A stretch of DNA of 64,000 bases from an uncultured Eubacteriales bacterium. Its GTDB lineage: Bacteria; Bacillota; Clostridia; Oscillospirales; Oscillospiraceae. Positions within the stretch are counted from its first letter, which is position 1. Every line of letters begins with the position of its first letter. The stretch spans positions 1 to 64,000 of the forward strand of contig CAUGSS010000006.1 of assembly GCA_959602365.1 (NCBI GenBank), given 5' to 3'. Below are positions 33,777 through 42,556 of this stretch, piece by piece. Position numbers and translations under genes: made by a program. Below the pieces are notes generated by a model. That model did no database searches, was not told where the DNA came from, and worked only from the letters and a program-made list of their open reading frames with translations.

Positions 33777-33923
33777 TACATCTCCCACAAAAATCCACCT
33801 GCCCGGACCGGGCCAGGGCGGACAGGAACAGATAAAAAGGGACAAAAAGAGATGAAACTGTTTCGAAATGGAAGCTGTTGCCACTTTTCTTCGTTTTTTA
33901 ATCGAATCTCAACCGATGTGTCA

Positions 33924-33952
33924 TTGCCTGCCGCTGGCTTTTATGGTAAAGT
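33924..33952 (+). promoter_or_regulatory. Sigma-A promoter of the lipoprotein gene
   Basis: TTGCCT (33924-33929), a 17-base spacer and TAAAGT (33947-33952), 31 bases before the ATG at 33984. Confidence 0.65.
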
Positions 33953-33983
33953 AAACTGCGAGAGAACAATGAGGTGATCTGAC

Positions 33984-34862
33984 ATGAAGCGAGTGCTGAG
34001 CCTTTTTCTGATTTTATGCCTGGTGTTTGCCCTGACCGGCTGTATGTCGGACGAGGAACGACAGAGCCGCAAGGAGGCCCTGAATGCCCTGAACGGGGGC
34101 GAGACCGAATACAGCCTGTCCACCGGCACCACCCTGGAGAATCAGGAGCTGTTTGACGGCAGGAATGTCATTGTTCAGCTGGCCGGCATCACCGGCACCC
34201 CGGAGTACCCGGAGCTGAAGCTGGCCGTCCGCAACGGCACCCGGGAGAACCTCAATTTCTCCATCAACAGCCTGGTCATCAACGGCTGGGAAGTGGACGG
34301 CTGGCTGGATCTCTATGACGTGTCCCCCCGCACCGTCACTATGGGCACCATCCAGTGCGGCAGCGACCTGAGCCTGTGCGGTGTCACCGACATCAGCTCG
34401 GTAGAGCTGTCCTTTGAGATCTATGACGGGGATTACGACACCCTGGCCTCTGTGAGCTGCTCCATGGAGACGTCTTATACAGGACAGGATCAGGAGGAGT
34501 ATGTGCCGGAGGGCATTACCCTGCTGGAAGCGGACGGAATTGTGGTCCAGGCGGCGGGCCTGGACACCAGCGACAGCGGCACCATCCTGTCCCTCTATGT
34601 GGAGAACGGCACCGGGCGCACCATCTCCCTGGAGGCCCTTCAGGCCCGGTGGAACGGGGAACCGGTGGAACTGTCGTTCTATGACCGGGTCAGTCCCGGC
34701 TGCCGGAGGATGGTCAGCCAGTGGATTTATACCGAGGACGACTATGAAGATGTGCTCATGCTGGACGGGGATTTGCTGGCCTTCCAGCTGAAGGTGATGG
34801 ACTGGGATACCGGCATCGCATTGAATGAGGCCCAGGTCTCTCTGGACCCGGCCCAGTTCTGA
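33984..34862 (+). CDS. Lipoprotein with two tandem beta domains
   Basis: 292 residues. Signal peptide with lipobox FALTGC (Cys about 19), so anchored to the outer face of the membrane. Two related halves follow (about 45-165 and 170-290): each has a strand pattern such as NVIVQLAGITG / GIVVQAAGLDT and LAVRNGTRENLNF / LYVENGTGRTISL, suggesting an internal duplication of an Ig-like domain. The start is the ATG at 33984 after GAGGTGATCTGAC. The downstream TM2 genes are on the same strand. Function unknown. Confidence 0.82.
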   Translation: MKRVLSLFLILCLVFALTGCMSDEERQSRKEALNALNGGETEYSLSTGTTLENQELFDGRNVIVQLAGITGTPEYPELKLAVRNGTRENLNFSINSLVINGWEVDGWLDLYDVSPRTVTMGTIQCGSDLSLCGVTDISSVELSFEIYDGDYDTLASVSCSMETSYTGQDQEEYVPEGITLLEADGIVVQAAGLDTSDSGTILSLYVENGTGRTISLEALQARWNGEPVELSFYDRVSPGCRRMVSQWIYTEDDYEDVLMLDGDLLAFQLKVMDWDTGIALNEAQVSLDPAQF

Positions 34863-34930
34863 GACAGGTTTGCCTGCGCGCCCCCCTGGGCGTGCGCAGG
34901 CCGCAGATGTGAAGAAAGGAAGAATGCACC

Positions 34931-35398
34931 ATGTTTTGCCCCCACTGTGGCACCAACCTTCCGGAGGGCGCCGCCTTCTGCCCCGGCTGCGGCGCCGCCG
35001 TGGACAATTCGCCTCCCGATCCCGAGGCCAATCCCGGCGGCTGGTGGAGGGAGCAGCAGGCCCAGCCCGGCGGCCAGGCCTATGGGCAGGCCCAGCCCGG
35101 CGGTCCCGGCCAGTATCAGGGACAGAACCAGTACAACGCGCCGCCCCAGTACAGCCAGTACGGCCCGGGTCAGCGGCCCCCGGCCTCGTCCATCCGGCGG
35201 GAGCGGATTGTGGCCATCATCCTGTGCTGCGTGGGGTTTGTGGGCATCAGCGGCCTGCACCGGTTTTACACCGGCAAGGTGGGCACCGGTGTGCTCTGGC
35301 TGCTCACCGGCGGATGCTTCCTGGTGGGCACCATCATCGACCTGGTTCACCTGATCGACGGCAGCTTTTTGGACTATTACGGACACACTCTGGTGTGA
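34931..35398 (+). CDS. Zinc-ribbon TM2-domain protein
   Basis: 155 residues. N-terminal zinc ribbon CPHCG...CPGCG (residues 3-22), a Gln/Gly/Pro-rich linker (about 30-88), then a TM2 domain (VAIILCCVGFVGISGLHRFY, GVLWLLTGGCFLVGTIIDL). TM2 proteins are small membrane proteins of unknown biochemical role. The start is the ATG at 34931 after AAAGGAAG. Confidence 0.9.
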   Translation: MFCPHCGTNLPEGAAFCPGCGAAVDNSPPDPEANPGGWWREQQAQPGGQAYGQAQPGGPGQYQGQNQYNAPPQYSQYGPGQRPPASSIRRERIVAIILCCVGFVGISGLHRFYTGKVGTGVLWLLTGGCFLVGTIIDLVHLIDGSFLDYYGHTLV

Positions 35399-35420
35399 GC
35401 AAAGGAGCGTTCTTGCGAAT

Positions 35421-35654
35421 ATGAGTCCCTATTATACCCCGGTCAGCCATAAGAGCCGGCTGGTGGCCATTGTGCTGTGCTGTCTGGGCTTTGGGGGATT
35501 GGGAGGCCTGCACCGGCTTTATGTGGGCAAGCTGTTCACCGGTGTGATCTGGCTGCTCACGGCGGGCTTTTTCGGCATCGGCACCGTGGTGGATCTGATC
35601 CGGCTGGCCCTGGGCACCTTCACCGATGGGGCTGGTTTTCCCCTGGTGCGCTGA
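35421..35654 (+). CDS. TM2-domain protein
   Basis: 77 residues, essentially only a TM2 domain (VAIVLCCLGFGGLGGLHRLY, GVIWLLTAGFFGIGTVVDLI), closely similar to the membrane part of the preceding gene. It looks like a tandem duplicate that lost the zinc ribbon. It starts 22 bases after its neighbour. Confidence 0.88.
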   Translation: MSPYYTPVSHKSRLVAIVLCCLGFGGLGGLHRLYVGKLFTGVIWLLTAGFFGIGTVVDLIRLALGTFTDGAGFPLVR

Positions 35655-35681
35655 CCTGACAATTTCATCGGAGACAGAACG

Positions 35682-35716
35682 GACGGCCGCCCCCAGAGAA
35701 AGGGGCGGCCGTCTTT
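35682..35716 (+). terminator. Terminator after the TM2 genes
   Basis: A 12-bp stem GACGGCCGCCCC / GGGGCGGCCGTC with an 8-base loop, followed by TTT. Confidence 0.75.
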
Positions 35717-35774
35717 GCGTGCCGGCAGGTGCTCCGGCGGGGAGGGTGGGAAGCGCGCAGCCTGTGCAGAAGGG

Positions 35775-35810
35775 ACAGGGGCCCGCCGGCTGAAGCCGGC
35801 GGGCCCCTGT
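35775..35810. terminator. Long perfect hairpin between convergent genes
   Basis: A perfect 16-bp stem (ACAGGGGCCCGCCGGC) with loop TGAA, 72 bases after the dnaI stop. There is no T run on either strand. It is a probable bidirectional transcription barrier. Confidence 0.55.
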
Positions 35811-35881
35811 GATTGTGCAGACAGGCCACCGGCTGGGCCGGTGGATGGGATAGGCTGCAAAGGCGGTGTTCCGGCGGCGGG

Positions 35882-36877
35882 TCAGGTGGCCGCGTTTTTC
35901 CGCAGCACCCGGATGTCCTGGCCTACAAAGCTCAGCTCCCGGTACTCTCCCTCCAGCCGGGAGGCGATCATGGGCTGGTAGCGCCGCCGCACGTCGTCCA
36001 GGGACAGGTTGGAGGAGATCACGGTGTGGCGGTCCGCCATGAGCCGGGAATTGATCAGGGTGTACAGGGCGGACTGGCTCATGGTGGAGGTCAGCTCGCT
36101 GCCCAGATCGTCCAGGATGAGCAGGTCGCAGGAGAGGTAGCGCTCCACCGCCGCATCGGCCTCCTCGCCCCGGCCGAATTTGGCGTCCTCGAAGTTGGTG
36201 AAGATGGCCACGGCGGTGTCGTAGACCACGCTGAACCCCTTTTCGCTGACCACCCGGGCGATGCAGGCGGACAGGAAGGTCTTGCCCAGCCCCGGCGCCC
36301 CGGTGAGAAAGAGGTTGCGCACCTGGTATTTGCCGAATTTCTCCGCGTAACTGCGGCAGATCTGTTCCACCATCCGCATGTTCTCCCGGTGGGACATGCC
36401 CAGCTCGTCGTCGTACTCGGTGGAATACCAGTCCAGAGAGAAGGTCTCAAAGCGCTGGTCCCCCAGCTCCAGCAGGGAGGACAGGCTCTTGATCTGTTCC
36501 CGGGCGCACAGCTGCCGCAGGCAGTCGCACATCTCGCTGCCCCGCCAGCCCCGGTCGCCGCACTTGGGGCACAGGGGGGCGTCGTCCAGGCAGTCCGGGG
36601 CAAATCCGCCCTGGGAGAGCACCTGGCGGCGCCGCTGCTGGAGGGCCTGGTTCTGCTGCCGGATCTCCGCCACCCGGGGGGCGGGATCGGTGCCGTGGTC
36701 AAAGGCGGCGGCAGTCAGCGCCAGCATGCCCGCCCGGAGCCGGGCGTCAATCTGTTTTACCTCGGGCAGGGCCTCGTAGACCTGGGCGCGCACCCGGCGC
36801 TGCTGGGCCTGATGGGCGGCCCTGCGGCGGTCTAAAAGGGCAGTGGCCTGCTGAATAATCTGGGATGAATATGCCAT
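35882..36877 (-). CDS. dnaI: Primosomal helicase loader DnaI (DnaC-like AAA+ ATPase)
   Basis: 331 residues. N-terminal helical region with a zinc site (CPKCGDRGW...CDCLRQLC, about 104-126), then an AAA+ domain with Walker A TGAPGLGKTF and Walker B LLILDDLGSE. It loads the replicative helicase DnaB/DnaC onto DNA during initiation and restart. The start is the ATG at 36877. It follows the dnaD-like gene by 62 bases, the usual Firmicutes pairing of dnaD/dnaB-type and dnaI genes. Confidence 0.92.
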   Translation of the reverse strand: MAYSSQIIQQATALLDRRRAAHQAQQRRVRAQVYEALPEVKQIDARLRAGMLALTAAAFDHGTDPAPRVAEIRQQNQALQQRRRQVLSQGGFAPDCLDDAPLCPKCGDRGWRGSEMCDCLRQLCAREQIKSLSSLLELGDQRFETFSLDWYSTEYDDELGMSHRENMRMVEQICRSYAEKFGKYQVRNLFLTGAPGLGKTFLSACIARVVSEKGFSVVYDTAVAIFTNFEDAKFGRGEEADAAVERYLSCDLLILDDLGSELTSTMSQSALYTLINSRLMADRHTVISSNLSLDDVRRRYQPMIASRLEGEYRELSFVGQDIRVLRKNAAT

Positions 36878-36939
36878 GGGTTCTGCCTCCTCTCAGGCGG
36901 GAGATAGGGGGGATTGAGGGCTGGAGCGGCAGGGGCGGG

Positions 36940-37929
36940 TCAGCCCTCGCCGCCTTCTTCCTCCAGCATCCGGCGCATCCACTCGGCGTTTTTCCGGGCG
37001 TTTTTGGGCACCTGGGGCGTTTGCGCGCCCTGGGGTGCTCCGGCGGCCGGGGCCGGCGCCGGGGACTGGGGCCGCTTGGGGCGGCTCGGGCGCTCTGCGG
37101 CCCCGATCTCCTCCGGGGTGTGGGCGCCCTTGTCGTGCCAGCGGCGCAGGATGCCGTTGCAGTAGGGCCATTTCATGCTGCCGGTGCGCAGCAGGGTGCG
37201 CTCATAGGCCATATGGACCGCCTCGGGCCCGAAGCCCCACTCGGTCCACTGGTGGAGGAAGCGCTGTTCTCCCTCCACGGCTGTCCGGCCGGTGATCCCC
37301 ACGGCCTGGAGCAGCGCCCCCTCCTGGGAGCGGAGGTAGTCCTGCTTTTTCAGCCAGGCCTCGGCCTCCTCCAGGGTGTCGATGCCGTTGCGCTTCCACT
37401 GGTAGGCCCGGGCTTTGATCTCCCCCATCCGGGGCCTTCCGCCGGGGCCGTATTTGGCCCGGGCGTCTTCCAGCATCCGGGCGGTCAGCAACAGCAGCAC
37501 CTCTGCGGGCATGGCCAGATGGTCGTAGAGCTCCAGCAGGATGCGCAGCTCTGTGACGGAGCACTTTTTGCCCAGCAGCCGCTCCATCTCCTCCAGCAGC
37601 CCCCGGAAGTCGGAGGCGGGGGCGGAGAGCTCGGCGGTGATGTCCTCGGTGGTGTAGGCCGGGCAGTCCTCGGGCTTGGGGGCGTTCTTCCGCTCCGGGG
37701 GGAGGTCGTCCTGGGCCAGCCCCAGCTCACACAGCCGGGCGAAGGCCCCCATCACCTGGGCGGCGTTCCAGCCCAGGGCCTTCTGGGTGGCGGCGGTGGA
37801 GTACTCGCCCCCCCGGCGCAGCAGGTATAAGTACAGCAGGGCGGCGTCGCCGCTGCCCTGGCCGATCAGTTTGTCCACCGTCTCCTGGCTCAGGGCGATG
37901 GGTTCGGGATGCAGTTCCACGCGGGCCAT
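36940..37929 (-). CDS. DnaD-domain replication initiation protein
   Basis: 329 residues. An N-terminal winged helix (SGDAALLYLYLLRRGGEYS, then ALGWNAAQVMGAFARLCELG) is followed by two DnaD/DnaB2-type domains at about 120-200 and 200-260, with the typical YxxxxIRR-like end (WPYCNGILRRWHDKG). Pro/Ala-rich tail. It remodels DNA and recruits the helicase loader in initiation and restart. The start is the ATG at 37929 after GAGGAGG. First gene of the dnaD-dnaI pair. It could be called dnaD or dnaB by different annotators. Confidence 0.88.
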   Translation of the reverse strand: MARVELHPEPIALSQETVDKLIGQGSGDAALLYLYLLRRGGEYSTAATQKALGWNAAQVMGAFARLCELGLAQDDLPPERKNAPKPEDCPAYTTEDITAELSAPASDFRGLLEEMERLLGKKCSVTELRILLELYDHLAMPAEVLLLLTARMLEDARAKYGPGGRPRMGEIKARAYQWKRNGIDTLEEAEAWLKKQDYLRSQEGALLQAVGITGRTAVEGEQRFLHQWTEWGFGPEAVHMAYERTLLRTGSMKWPYCNGILRRWHDKGAHTPEEIGAAERPSRPKRPQSPAPAPAAGAPQGAQTPQVPKNARKNAEWMRRMLEEEGGEG

Positions 37930-38013
37930 GGGCGCGACGCCTCCTCTGGGTTCTGGTTTCGTTTCGCGGGGGCGCACCCTCCGCGCCGGGCGGATGGGCC
38001 CGGGGTGTGTACT

Positions 38014-38042
38014 ATTCTACAACATTTCCCTTTTTTCGTAAA
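38014..38042 (-). promoter_or_regulatory. Sigma-A-like promoter of the dnaD-dnaI operon
   Basis: Minus-strand TTTACG (38037-38042), a 17-base spacer and TAGAAT (38014-38019), 85 bases before the start codon. Confidence 0.55.
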
Positions 38043-38189
38043 CAGGAAATCCGGCCCGGCTTTCCCGCCCCCTGGCCCGCCCCGCCCCGGGCCCACCCGC
38101 CCCCTGGCCCGCCTGGACCCCGGACAGGCCCGCGGCCGGGGCGGGCCCGCAGCTTGGGCGGTCCCGCAGCTTGGGCGGTCAGCCGTCTC

Positions 38190-38720
38190 CCCCCCCTGTC
38201 ATCCTGAGGAGGCGTCAGCCGACGAAGGATCTTTTCTGCCGCTTTCAGACCGGGCGGGGAGGGGAAGAGAAGATCCTTCGCTGCGCTCAGGATGACACGG
38301 AGAGACAGCGCACGGAATGACATGAGGGAATGCGCAGGGAACATGGGGGATGGTGCTCAGGATGACGTGGGGGAATGCGCAGGAGACGGGGGACCGTGTT
38401 CAGGATGACAGAGGGAATGCGCGGGAGACGGGGGACCGTGTTCAGGGTGACAGAGGGAATGCGCAGGAGACGGGGGACAGCGCTCAGGATGACAGAGGGA
38501 ATGCGCGGGAGACATAGGGGGCAGCGCTCGGAAAGACACAGAGCGCATTCAAGGTGACGCGGAGAGAGCGCCCAAGATGGCCTGGGGGAGCGGGGCGGTC
38601 CGCCGTCTCCCCCCTGTCATCCTGAGGAGGCGTCAGCCGACGAAGGATCTTCTCTGCCGCTTCCAGGCCGGGCGGGGAGGGGAAGAGAAGATCCTTCGCT
38701 GCGCTCAGGATGACAGGGCG
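38190..38720. repeat. Two palindromic repeats around a 44-bp minisatellite
   Basis: Cores at 38198-38296 and 38616-38714 are nearly identical (shared interior CCGGGCGGGGAGGGGAAGAG) and both are preceded by CGTCTCCCCCC. Between them about six units of roughly 44 bp (CAGGATGACAGAGGGAATGC plus GGGAGACGGGGGACCGTG) are arranged head to tail. This looks like duplication of a whole repeat. Confidence 0.9.
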
Positions 38721-38730
38721 GGGAAAACGC

Positions 38731-39204
38731 TCAGGGCACCCCGGGGGCGGGGGTGTGGGCGGCGTACATCCGCTCCGGCCCCCCATCTGTGTCGTGGACC
38801 CATCCCACAAACTGCCAGCCGCAGCGCTCATAAAATTCTGTGTGGTCGGTGACCAGATAGAGGGTCTCCACCCCCAGCCCCGCCAGGTCGGCCCGGACGG
38901 CGTCCAGCAGGGCCCGGGCCAGCCCCCGGCCCCGGAAGGCCGGCTCCACAAACAGGGCGCACAGGTTGGGGGCCAGGTCGGGCCGGTCGTGGAAGTCGTT
39001 TTCAATGACCCCGGCCCCGCCCGCGATGGTCTCCCCGTCCAGCAGCAGATACCACTGGGGGACCGGGTGTCCCGGGGCCATGGCGGCCATGCTCTCCCGG
39101 TAGGCCTCCAGGGGCACCCCCCACTTGGCGCAAAACCAGGCGCAGGCCCGCTCGTGCAGCTCCGGGCGCTCCCGCAGCCGGTACAGCTTTACATTTTCGT
39201 TCAC
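38731..39204 (-). CDS. GNAT-family N-acetyltransferase
   Basis: 157 residues. Acetyl-CoA-binding motif A is LFVEPAFRGRGLARALLD (R-G-x-G-L/A pattern), with the conserved YLVTDHTEFYERCGW in motif B. The substrate is unknown. Its start overlaps the stop of the HAD gene as ATGA, so it is the last gene of a three-gene coupled unit. Confidence 0.9.
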   Translation of the reverse strand: MNENVKLYRLRERPELHERACAWFCAKWGVPLEAYRESMAAMAPGHPVPQWYLLLDGETIAGGAGVIENDFHDRPDLAPNLCALFVEPAFRGRGLARALLDAVRADLAGLGVETLYLVTDHTEFYERCGWQFVGWVHDTDGGPERMYAAHTPAPGVP

Positions 39205-39857
39205 GGCCGCACCTCCAGCAGGATGCGCTCCAGCTCCGGGACGGTGGCGGCGATTTTCGCGGCCCCGGCCGCCTCCAGCTCGGCGCGGCTGCCGTAGCCG
39301 AAGAGCACCCCCACGCAGTCCAGCCCCGCCTCCCGGGCCCCCAGCACGTCGTGTTCCCGGTCCCCCACCATGACCAGCTCCGGCCCGGGGGTGAGCCCCT
39401 CGTGCGCCAGGGCCCGGGCGATCACGTCGGCCTTGCGCACCCGCCGGGAGTCCATGCTGGCCCCGGAGACGAAGTCGAAATAGGGGGAGAGGTGGAAGTG
39501 CTCCAGGATCTGGTGGGCGAACTCCTCGGGCTTGGAGGTGGCCACCAGCAGTTTTCTGCCCGCCGAGCGCAGCTGGGCCAGCAGCTCCGGGATGCCCGCA
39601 TAGACCTGGTTCTCCCAGATGCCCTTCTCCCGGTAGTACTCCCGGTAGAGCTCCACCGCCCGGAGGCCGCCGGGGCGGTCCAGGCCGCAGAAGTCCATAA
39701 AGGACTCGCAGAGGGGCGGGCCGATGAAGCGGTAGAGCGCCTGGCGGGGCGGCACCGGGCGGCCCAGCCGTTCCAGGGCGTGGGCCACCGAGTTGGTGAT
39801 GCCCTCCCCCGGGTCGGTCAGGGTGCCGTCCAGGTCGAACAGGATGACCTCATACAT
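39201..39857 (-). CDS. HAD-superfamily hydrolase, phosphoglycolate-phosphatase-like
   Basis: 218 residues. HAD motif I DLDGTLTDPG (nucleophile Asp 8), motif II VATSK, motif III region KADVIARAL and motif IV VGDREHDVLGARE. The cap domain at about 15-90 is helical (C1 type). Closest to the Gph/YqaB-type phosphatases (family IA); the substrate may be phosphoglycolate, pyrophosphate or a nucleotide. The start is the ATG at 39857; it overlaps the upstream GNAT gene by 8 bases. Confidence 0.9.
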   Translation of the reverse strand: MYEVILFDLDGTLTDPGEGITNSVAHALERLGRPVPPRQALYRFIGPPLCESFMDFCGLDRPGGLRAVELYREYYREKGIWENQVYAGIPELLAQLRSAGRKLLVATSKPEEFAHQILEHFHLSPYFDFVSGASMDSRRVRKADVIARALAHEGLTPGPELVMVGDREHDVLGAREAGLDCVGVLFGYGSRAELEAAGAAKIAATVPELERILLEVRP

Positions 39858-40365
39858 GGGTATCTTCTCCTCTCAATTCCAGCCGGTAGCGGTGGCCCCG
39901 GGGGGTGGCTTCACAGGCCGCAAATCCCTGGGCGGCAAAGCAGCGGCGGGAGCCCTCGTTAAAGTCGTAGATTTCCCCGACCTCCAGCCGGTCATAGCCC
40001 AGCGCCCGGCCCCGCCGGATGAGCCGGGAAACCACCCGCCCCCCGATGCCCCGGCCCCGGAGGGATTTTTCGCCCAACACGATGGGCATGTCCGAGGGGG
40101 AGAAGGTCACGTCTCCGATCTTGCGCCAGCCCCCGTCCGGGGCTCGCAGCTCGATCCAGTAGAGCTCGCCGTGGGCATTTAAATAGGTATACATCCCCTC
40201 CAGCCGCCCCAGGTCGTAGGGGTCGGTCTTGCCGTCCACCAGCAGCAGGGTTTCCCTGTCCTGGTACCAGGCCAGGGCGTCAGCAAATTGGCCGTCGTAG
40301 CGGCGCAGCCGCAGGGTGTCGTCGATGTCCAGCACTTCGGGCTGGGGTATGCCGGGGATGGGCAT
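39850..40365 (-). CDS. GNAT-family N-acetyltransferase
   Basis: 171 residues. VLGEKSLRGRGIGGRVVSRL is motif A, followed by LEVGEIYDFNEGSRRCFAAQGF (motif B). IGDVTFSP resembles the substrate-side strands of RimJ/AacA4-type acetyltransferases. The start is the ATG at 40365, eight bases after GAGGAGG. First gene of the GNAT-HAD-GNAT unit, divergent from the malic enzyme gene. Confidence 0.88.
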   Translation of the reverse strand: MPIPGIPQPEVLDIDDTLRLRRYDGQFADALAWYQDRETLLLVDGKTDPYDLGRLEGMYTYLNAHGELYWIELRAPDGGWRKIGDVTFSPSDMPIVLGEKSLRGRGIGGRVVSRLIRRGRALGYDRLEVGEIYDFNEGSRRCFAAQGFAACEATPRGHRYRLELRGEDTHV

Positions 40366-40442
40366 AGCGGGGGCCTCCTCTCGCCGGGCCGGGGCGGGTC
40401 CGGTCGTCTGTTTCGGCCCCCATTATAACATGAAATCGAACC

Positions 40443-40471
40443 TTGTAAAATCTCCTGTATCCCGGTATAAT
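40443..40471 (+). promoter_or_regulatory. Sigma-A promoter of the malic enzyme gene
   Basis: TTGTAA (40443-40448), a 17-base spacer and consensus TATAAT (40466-40471), 42 bases before the ATG. Confidence 0.85.
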
Positions 40472-40512
40472 GATTTTGATTGCACCGATTCGGAAAAAGA
40501 GAGGTTTTTACC

Positions 40513-41685
40513 ATGAATTATGCGGAAGAATCCCTGAAAAAACACTATGAGTGGCACGGCAAGCTGTCCATCGTGCCCAAGATGAGCGTCAAGACCAAGG
40601 AGGACCTGTCCCTGGCCTACACCCCCGGGGTGGCCCAGCCCTGCCTGGAGATCCAGAAGGATCCGGCCAAGAGCTTTGAGCTCACCGGCCGGTGGAACAC
40701 GGTGGCGGTGGTCACCGACGGCACCGCCGTGCTGGGCCTGGGGGACATCGGCCCCGAGGCGGGCATGCCGGTGATGGAGGGCAAGTGCGTCCTCTTCAAG
40801 GCCTTCGGCGGGGTGGACGCCATCCCCCTGTGCGTCAAGAGCCGCGACGTGGACGAGATCGTGCGCACCTGCTACCTGCTCTCCGGCTCCTTCGGGGGCA
40901 TCAACCTGGAGGACATCTCCGCCCCCCGGTGCTTTGAGATCGAGCAGAAGCTGAAGGAGATTTGCGACATTCCGATTTTCCACGACGACCAGCACGGCAC
41001 CGCCGTGGTGGTGCTGGCCGCTCTGACCAACGCCCTGAAGGTGGTGGGCAAGCGCATCGAGGACATCACCCTGGTCACCAGCGGCGCCGGCGCCGCCGGG
41101 GTGGCCATCGTCAAGCTGCTGATGGCCAAGGGCCTGAAAAACGTCATCCTGTGCAACAGCAAGGGGGCGGTCTACGAGGGCAAGAGCGGCCTCAGCCCCG
41201 CCCTGGAGGAGATGGCCAGGGTGACCAACCGGGGCATGTGCAGGGGCAGCCTGGCCGACGCCCTGGTGGGAGCCGACGTGTTCCTGGGGGTGAGCGCCCC
41301 GGGGCTGGTCACTGGAGACATGGTGCGCACCATGGCCAAGGACCCCATCCTGTTCCCCATGGCCAACCCCACCCCGGAGATCATGCCCGACGAGGCCAAG
41401 GCCGCCGGGGCCGCCGTGGTGGGCACCGGACGCAGCGACTTCGCCAACCAGATCAACAACGTGGCCGCCTTCCCGGGCATCTTCCGGGGGGCGCTGGACG
41501 TGCGGGCCCGGGACATCAACGACGAGATGAAGATCGCCGCCGCCGAGGCCCTGGCGGGCCTGGTCAGCCCCGAGGAGCTGTCCCCGGAGTACATCCTGCC
41601 CTACGCCTTCGACGAGCGGATCTGCCCGGCGGTGGCCGCCGCGGTGGCCGAGGCCGCCCGGCGCAGCGGTGTGGCCCGGATCTGA
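40513..41685 (+). CDS. NAD(P)-dependent malic enzyme
   Basis: 390 residues, the short bacterial type. YTPGVAQPC carries the catalytic Tyr, PVMEGKCVLFKAFGGVDAIP the Lys, and the FHDDQHGTAVV segment the metal ligands; the nucleotide fold starts at TSGAGAAGVAIVKLL. It oxidatively decarboxylates malate to pyruvate with Mn/Mg; NAD or NADP preference cannot be told. The start is the ATG at 40513 after GAGAGG. It is monocistronic and could supply pyruvate and reductant. Confidence 0.95.
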   Translation: MNYAEESLKKHYEWHGKLSIVPKMSVKTKEDLSLAYTPGVAQPCLEIQKDPAKSFELTGRWNTVAVVTDGTAVLGLGDIGPEAGMPVMEGKCVLFKAFGGVDAIPLCVKSRDVDEIVRTCYLLSGSFGGINLEDISAPRCFEIEQKLKEICDIPIFHDDQHGTAVVVLAALTNALKVVGKRIEDITLVTSGAGAAGVAIVKLLMAKGLKNVILCNSKGAVYEGKSGLSPALEEMARVTNRGMCRGSLADALVGADVFLGVSAPGLVTGDMVRTMAKDPILFPMANPTPEIMPDEAKAAGAAVVGTGRSDFANQINNVAAFPGIFRGALDVRARDINDEMKIAAAEALAGLVSPEELSPEYILPYAFDERICPAVAAAVAEAARRSGVARI

Positions 41686-41964
41686 TCCACCCTCTGGCCG
41701 GATCAGACGGGCATCGCCCGGGGCGCTGCCCGTTGGGGAGAAAAGGGCGGGGGCCGCAAAAGGCGTCTCGTCCGGCCCTGACGCGCCTTTCGGCGCTGGG
41801 CCATCCTCCTGGGTGAGCGGCGGGCGCAAAGGCTTTGAGGGCGTCTGCACCCGCCCTGGCAGGATGAGGCAGGGATTTTTAATCTGTTTTAAAGGACGTC
41901 CCCGGCAGGCTGTGGTAGACTGGTAGGCGGAACAAACTGCGGCCATGGGAAGGGGGCGGCATCG

Positions 41965-42513
41965 GTGGAAGTGACACTGGAACTGGTGGAACAGCTGAGA
42001 CAGCACGCCGACGTGAGCTATGAGGAGGCCAGGGCGGCCCTGGAGCACAGCGGGGGCGACCTGCTGGAGGCGCTGATCTGGCTGGAGCGGATGGGCAAGA
42101 TCGGCGGAGGAGACGCCAGGGTGGGGGAATACCACACCGGCCCCGACGCCCCGGACCCCCGGCAGCCCGGGCCGGAAGCCGGGGGCGCCCAGGCGCAGCC
42201 CCAGGCGGGGCAGGACCAGCCGGAGCGCTGGTGGAGCCGGATTTGGCAGGTGCTGACTGAAAACCGGCTGGAGTGCAGCCGGGGGGACACCCGCTTTGAG
42301 GTGCCCCTGGCGGTGCTGATTGCCATGGTGCTCTTTGCCTTCTATGTGGTGGCGGTGGCCCTGGTGCTGGGGTTCTGTTTCGGCTGGCGGTTTCACTTTG
42401 CCGGCCCGGAGCTGGGCAGCCGGCAGGTCAACGACGTGATGGACCAGATAGACGACGCGGCGGAGGACATCCGGGAGCGGGTGCGCCGCAGCTGGCGCGA
42501 CAGGAAGAAATAA
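41965..42513 (+). CDS. DUF4342-type membrane protein with UBA-like N-terminus
   Basis: 182 residues. Residues 1-45 (EVTLELVEQLRQHADVSYEE...GDLLEALIWLE) match the UBA-like DUF4342 pattern. A Gln/Pro-rich linker follows, then one long or two close membrane helices (FEVPLAVLIAMVLFAFYVVA, VALVLGFCFGW) and a charged C-terminal tail. The start is a GTG at 41965. It precedes the two-component genes by 43 bases and is probably co-transcribed. The 279-base spacer before it has no recognisable feature. Confidence 0.8.
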   Translation: MEVTLELVEQLRQHADVSYEEARAALEHSGGDLLEALIWLERMGKIGGGDARVGEYHTGPDAPDPRQPGPEAGGAQAQPQAGQDQPERWWSRIWQVLTENRLECSRGDTRFEVPLAVLIAMVLFAFYVVAVALVLGFCFGWRFHFAGPELGSRQVNDVMDQIDDAAEDIRERVRRSWRDRKK

Positions 42514-42556
42514 TCTCGTCCCCGCCGGGGCGGAGGATGGACGGAGGGTGCGGACC

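Noticed and set aside
41686..41964. Plus-strand open frame in the gap after the malic enzyme gene
   Set aside because: Low-complexity Gly/Pro/Arg-rich reading, no ribosome-binding site at its start and overlap with the region leading to the DUF4342 gene.
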